DNA of 64,000 nt from Paludibacteraceae bacterium (lineage in GTDB: Bacteria > Bacteroidota > Bacteroidia > Bacteroidales > Paludibacteraceae): positions 1-64,000 of the forward strand of contig JAGBRL010000059.1 of NCBI GenBank assembly GCA_017632345.1, read 5' to 3'. The position numbers and the translations under genes were made by a program. Position 1 is the stretch's first letter; each line of letters begins with the position of its first letter. The notes below the pieces were generated by a model that was not told the origin of the DNA, did no database searches, and worked only from the letters and a program-made list of their open reading frames with translations. Positions 62,055 through 64,000 of this stretch are shown piece after piece.

Positions 62055-62897
62055 ATGAAAGGGGATTGGACTAAAGTTATAAAACCTAAAAAGGGGCTTT
62101 GGGATGTTGATTTAAAGAGTGTTTGGAATTATCGAGATTTATTGATGATGTATGTAAAAAGAGATGTAGTAGTAGTTTATAAACAGACTATATTGGGGCC
62201 GTTGTGGTTTTTGATACAGCCTGTTTTTACAACTATTATGTATATGTTTGTTTTTGGAGGATTGGCAGGTATATCAACAGATGGAATCCCTCATGCAGTT
62301 TTTTATCTTGCGGGGATTCTGTTGTGGAATTACTTTACTGCATGTTTTGATGCTTCTTCAAATGTGTTTTTGAATAATCAGAATGTTTTTGGAAAGGTTT
62401 ATTTTCCTCGGTTAGTAGTGCCTCTGTCTGGGCTTATATCTAATTTGTTGAAACTCTTGATACAGTTGTTACTCTTTGTTGTTGTATATTTGTATTATGT
62501 CTGCAATGGTGCAGATTTGAATGTGACTCCAGTGATATTGCTGTTTCCTTACTTGGTGCTTTTGATAGCGATATTTTCTATGTCGTGGGGATTGCTGGTT
62601 TCGTCATGGACAACTAAATATAGGGATTTGAAATTGTTAGTGCAGTTTGGCATACAGCTTTTTATGTATGCAACGCCTGTGGTTTATCCTTTAAGTTCTG
62701 CAGAAGGTGTTTATAAAACAGTTTTGTTGATGAACCCTTTAAGTCCTATATTTGAGTGTTTTAGATTTGGCGTGTCTGGTGTTGGTTGTTTTGAATTTGA
62801 AATGTTGATATATCCAACACTGAGTGCGTTGTTTTTTTTATTACTTTCAGTTGTCGTTTTTAGCAAAACAGAAAGAAGTTTTATGGATACAATATGA
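62055..62897 (+). CDS. ABC-2 type polysaccharide transporter permease (Wzm-like)
   Basis: A 280-residue ABC-2 permease with six hydrophobic segments. RDLLMMYVKRDVVVVYKQTILGPLWFLIQPVF, with its conserved ILGPLW turn, and TTKYRDLKLLVQFGIQLFMYATPVVYP are family signatures of the O-antigen/teichoic acid exporter permeases. It pairs with the ATPase gene that follows, overlapping it by 4 bases (ATGA). Confidence 0.92.
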   Translation: MKGDWTKVIKPKKGLWDVDLKSVWNYRDLLMMYVKRDVVVVYKQTILGPLWFLIQPVFTTIMYMFVFGGLAGISTDGIPHAVFYLAGILLWNYFTACFDASSNVFLNNQNVFGKVYFPRLVVPLSGLISNLLKLLIQLLLFVVVYLYYVCNGADLNVTPVILLFPYLVLLIAIFSMSWGLLVSSWTTKYRDLKLLVQFGIQLFMYATPVVYPLSSAEGVYKTVLLMNPLSPIFECFRFGVSGVGCFEFEMLIYPTLSALFFLLLSVVVFSKTERSFMDTI

Positions 62898-64000
62898 TGG
62901 TTATGGAAAGAAAAGATATAGTGGTGAAGTTTGAAAATGTTGGGAAACAATATCGTTTAGGTGTTGTCGGAACGGGGACTTTATCTCATGATTTAAATAG
63001 ATGGTTTCAAACGTCAGTTTTAAGGAAAGAAGACCCGTATTTAAAAGTAGGTGAGTCTAATGATAGGACAAAGAAAGGTTTGTCTGATTATGTGTGGGCT
63101 TTGAAAGATATTAATTTTGAAGTTGAGAAAGGAGATGTATTGGGGATTGTTGGACGAAATGGAGCAGGAAAGTCAACGCTGTTAAAATTGTTGTCTAATG
63201 TGACAGTGCCAACAGTCGGGGAAATAAAAATAAAAGGACGCATTGCGTCTTTGTTGGAAGTTGGAACAGGATTTCATCCTGAATTGACTGGAAGGGAAAA
63301 TATTTTCATGAATGGTTCTATCATGGGAATGACTAAAAAAGAGATAAAAAGGAAATTAGATGAGATAGTTGATTTTGCAGGCGTTGAACGTTATTTAGAT
63401 ACTCCGACTAAGCGTTATTCTAGTGGAATGACAGTGAGGTTAGGTTTTGCAATTGCTGCATTTTTGGAGCCTGAGATATTAGTTGTTGACGAGGTGTTAG
63501 CAGTAGGTGATGCTGAGTTTCAGAAGAAAGCTATTGGCAAGATGCAGGATGTAGCAAAGGGAGAAGGAAGAACTGTTTTGTTTGTAAGTCATAATATGGC
63601 AAGTGTAAAGTCCTTGTGTAACAAAGGTGTGATTTTGCAGAATGGAACAGTAGCGGAGACTGGTGATATAGAGTATATAGTTGGTCGGTATTTAGACTCT
63701 TTGTCTGATGAGTCTGGAGTGGATCTGTTTGATAGAAAGCAAAGAGAGGGGACTAATGATGCAAAATTTGTGAAAATAGAAACAATATCGTCAGGGAAAG
63801 CGTCAAATACTGTTGTTATGGGAAAGGATGTTAAATTTAGAGTCGAAGTTGAAAGTAAATGTGCATTTGAGGATGTTGATTTGTATTTGGGAGTTTATAC
63901 GGGAACAGGAATTCAAGTGTTAAATTCAAACATTTATTATACGACAGGAGTAAAAGGAAGCTTGGAAAAAGGGTTGAATGTGTTTGAAAGTTCGTTCGAA
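62894..64000 (+). CDS. ABC polysaccharide transporter ATP-binding protein (Wzt-like), partial
   Basis: An open frame of 369 codons runs off the window. The ATPase domain has Walker A GRNGAGKST at about residue 87-95, the signature YSSGMTVRLGFAIAA, Walker B LVVDEVLAVGD and the H-loop VSHNM. After about residue 270 a C-terminal domain begins that resembles the carbohydrate-binding tail of Wzt, which recognises the polymer end. The start overlaps the permease stop. Two ATGs (62894 and 62897) are possible. Confidence 0.9.
   Translation, partial: MMVMERKDIVVKFENVGKQYRLGVVGTGTLSHDLNRWFQTSVLRKEDPYLKVGESNDRTKKGLSDYVWALKDINFEVEKGDVLGIVGRNGAGKSTLLKLLSNVTVPTVGEIKIKGRIASLLEVGTGFHPELTGRENIFMNGSIMGMTKKEIKRKLDEIVDFAGVERYLDTPTKRYSSGMTVRLGFAIAAFLEPEILVVDEVLAVGDAEFQKKAIGKMQDVAKGEGRTVLFVSHNMASVKSLCNKGVILQNGTVAETGDIEYIVGRYLDSLSDESGVDLFDRKQREGTNDAKFVKIETISSGKASNTVVMGKDVKFRVEVESKCAFEDVDLYLGVYTGTGIQVLNSNIYYTTGVKGSLEKGLNVFESSFE

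Noticed and set aside
1..64000. tRNA, rRNA, CRISPR arrays, complete insertion sequences
   Set aside because: I looked for cloverleaf-like segments, direct-repeat arrays and transposase genes in the intergenic regions and saw none.

Overview
The window looks like chromosomal DNA from a Bacteroidales bacterium, probably a gut or rumen type. The protein families point that way: DUF4954, DUF3078, a zapA/rny pair, a secreted GH30 glycosidase with what looks like a type IX secretion tail, and Bacteroidetes-style capsule genes. So do the promoters. Many intergenic regions carry the Bacteroidetes -7 box TAnnTTTG, several with TTTG 19-20 bp upstream, and start codons have A/T-rich leaders with no clear Shine-Dalgarno sequence. 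No tRNA, rRNA, CRISPR array or intact insertion sequence was seen.

Layout. 1-7140: a short ORF at the left edge, then a leftward block of an M16 peptidase and menA-menF-menD (menaquinone synthesis). 7140-10200: rimM and a secreted GH30 enzyme. 10300-18700: leftward housekeeping genes (recA-hflX-DUF4954, a membrane metallophosphatase, rlmD and two hypotheticals). 18999-21646: gpmI and a DUF3078 outer-membrane protein. 21723-26838: a tripartite drug-efflux operon (MFS, HlyD, TolC) with a divergent AraC regulator. 26963-29222: a coiled-coil protein, zapA and rny. 29415-33267: apbE, an rRNA methylase, an MBL hydrolase, a small membrane protein and a DivIC-like protein.

33706-53152 is a large, AT-rich, tightly packed exopolysaccharide operon. 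It encodes nucleotide-sugar enzymes, a Wzx flippase, a Wzy polymerase, a pyruvyl transferase, seven intact glycosyltransferases, two hexapeptide acyltransferases, a GH16 hydrolase and a MenD-like ThDP enzyme. It also holds two gene remnants. After its terminator come an AAA-ATPase/nuclease gene and a pRiA4b ORF-3-like gene, then glf (UDP-galactopyranose mutase). From 57494 onward there is manA and a second export block: Wza-like lipoprotein, Wzc-like ATPase, and a Wzm/Wzt-type ABC transporter that runs off the window.

The most interesting signal is not a protein. The long 5' leaders of the two polysaccharide operons (around 33476-33519 and 58755-58798) carry the same ungapped motif: an 8-bp hairpin whose two inner base pairs covary, then GCGAAGC, then AAAAGT, all at identical spacing. 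It looks like a shared RNA or antitermination control element. Other structured non-coding elements lie at 262-427, 18390-18485, 20629-20663 and 28535-28577.
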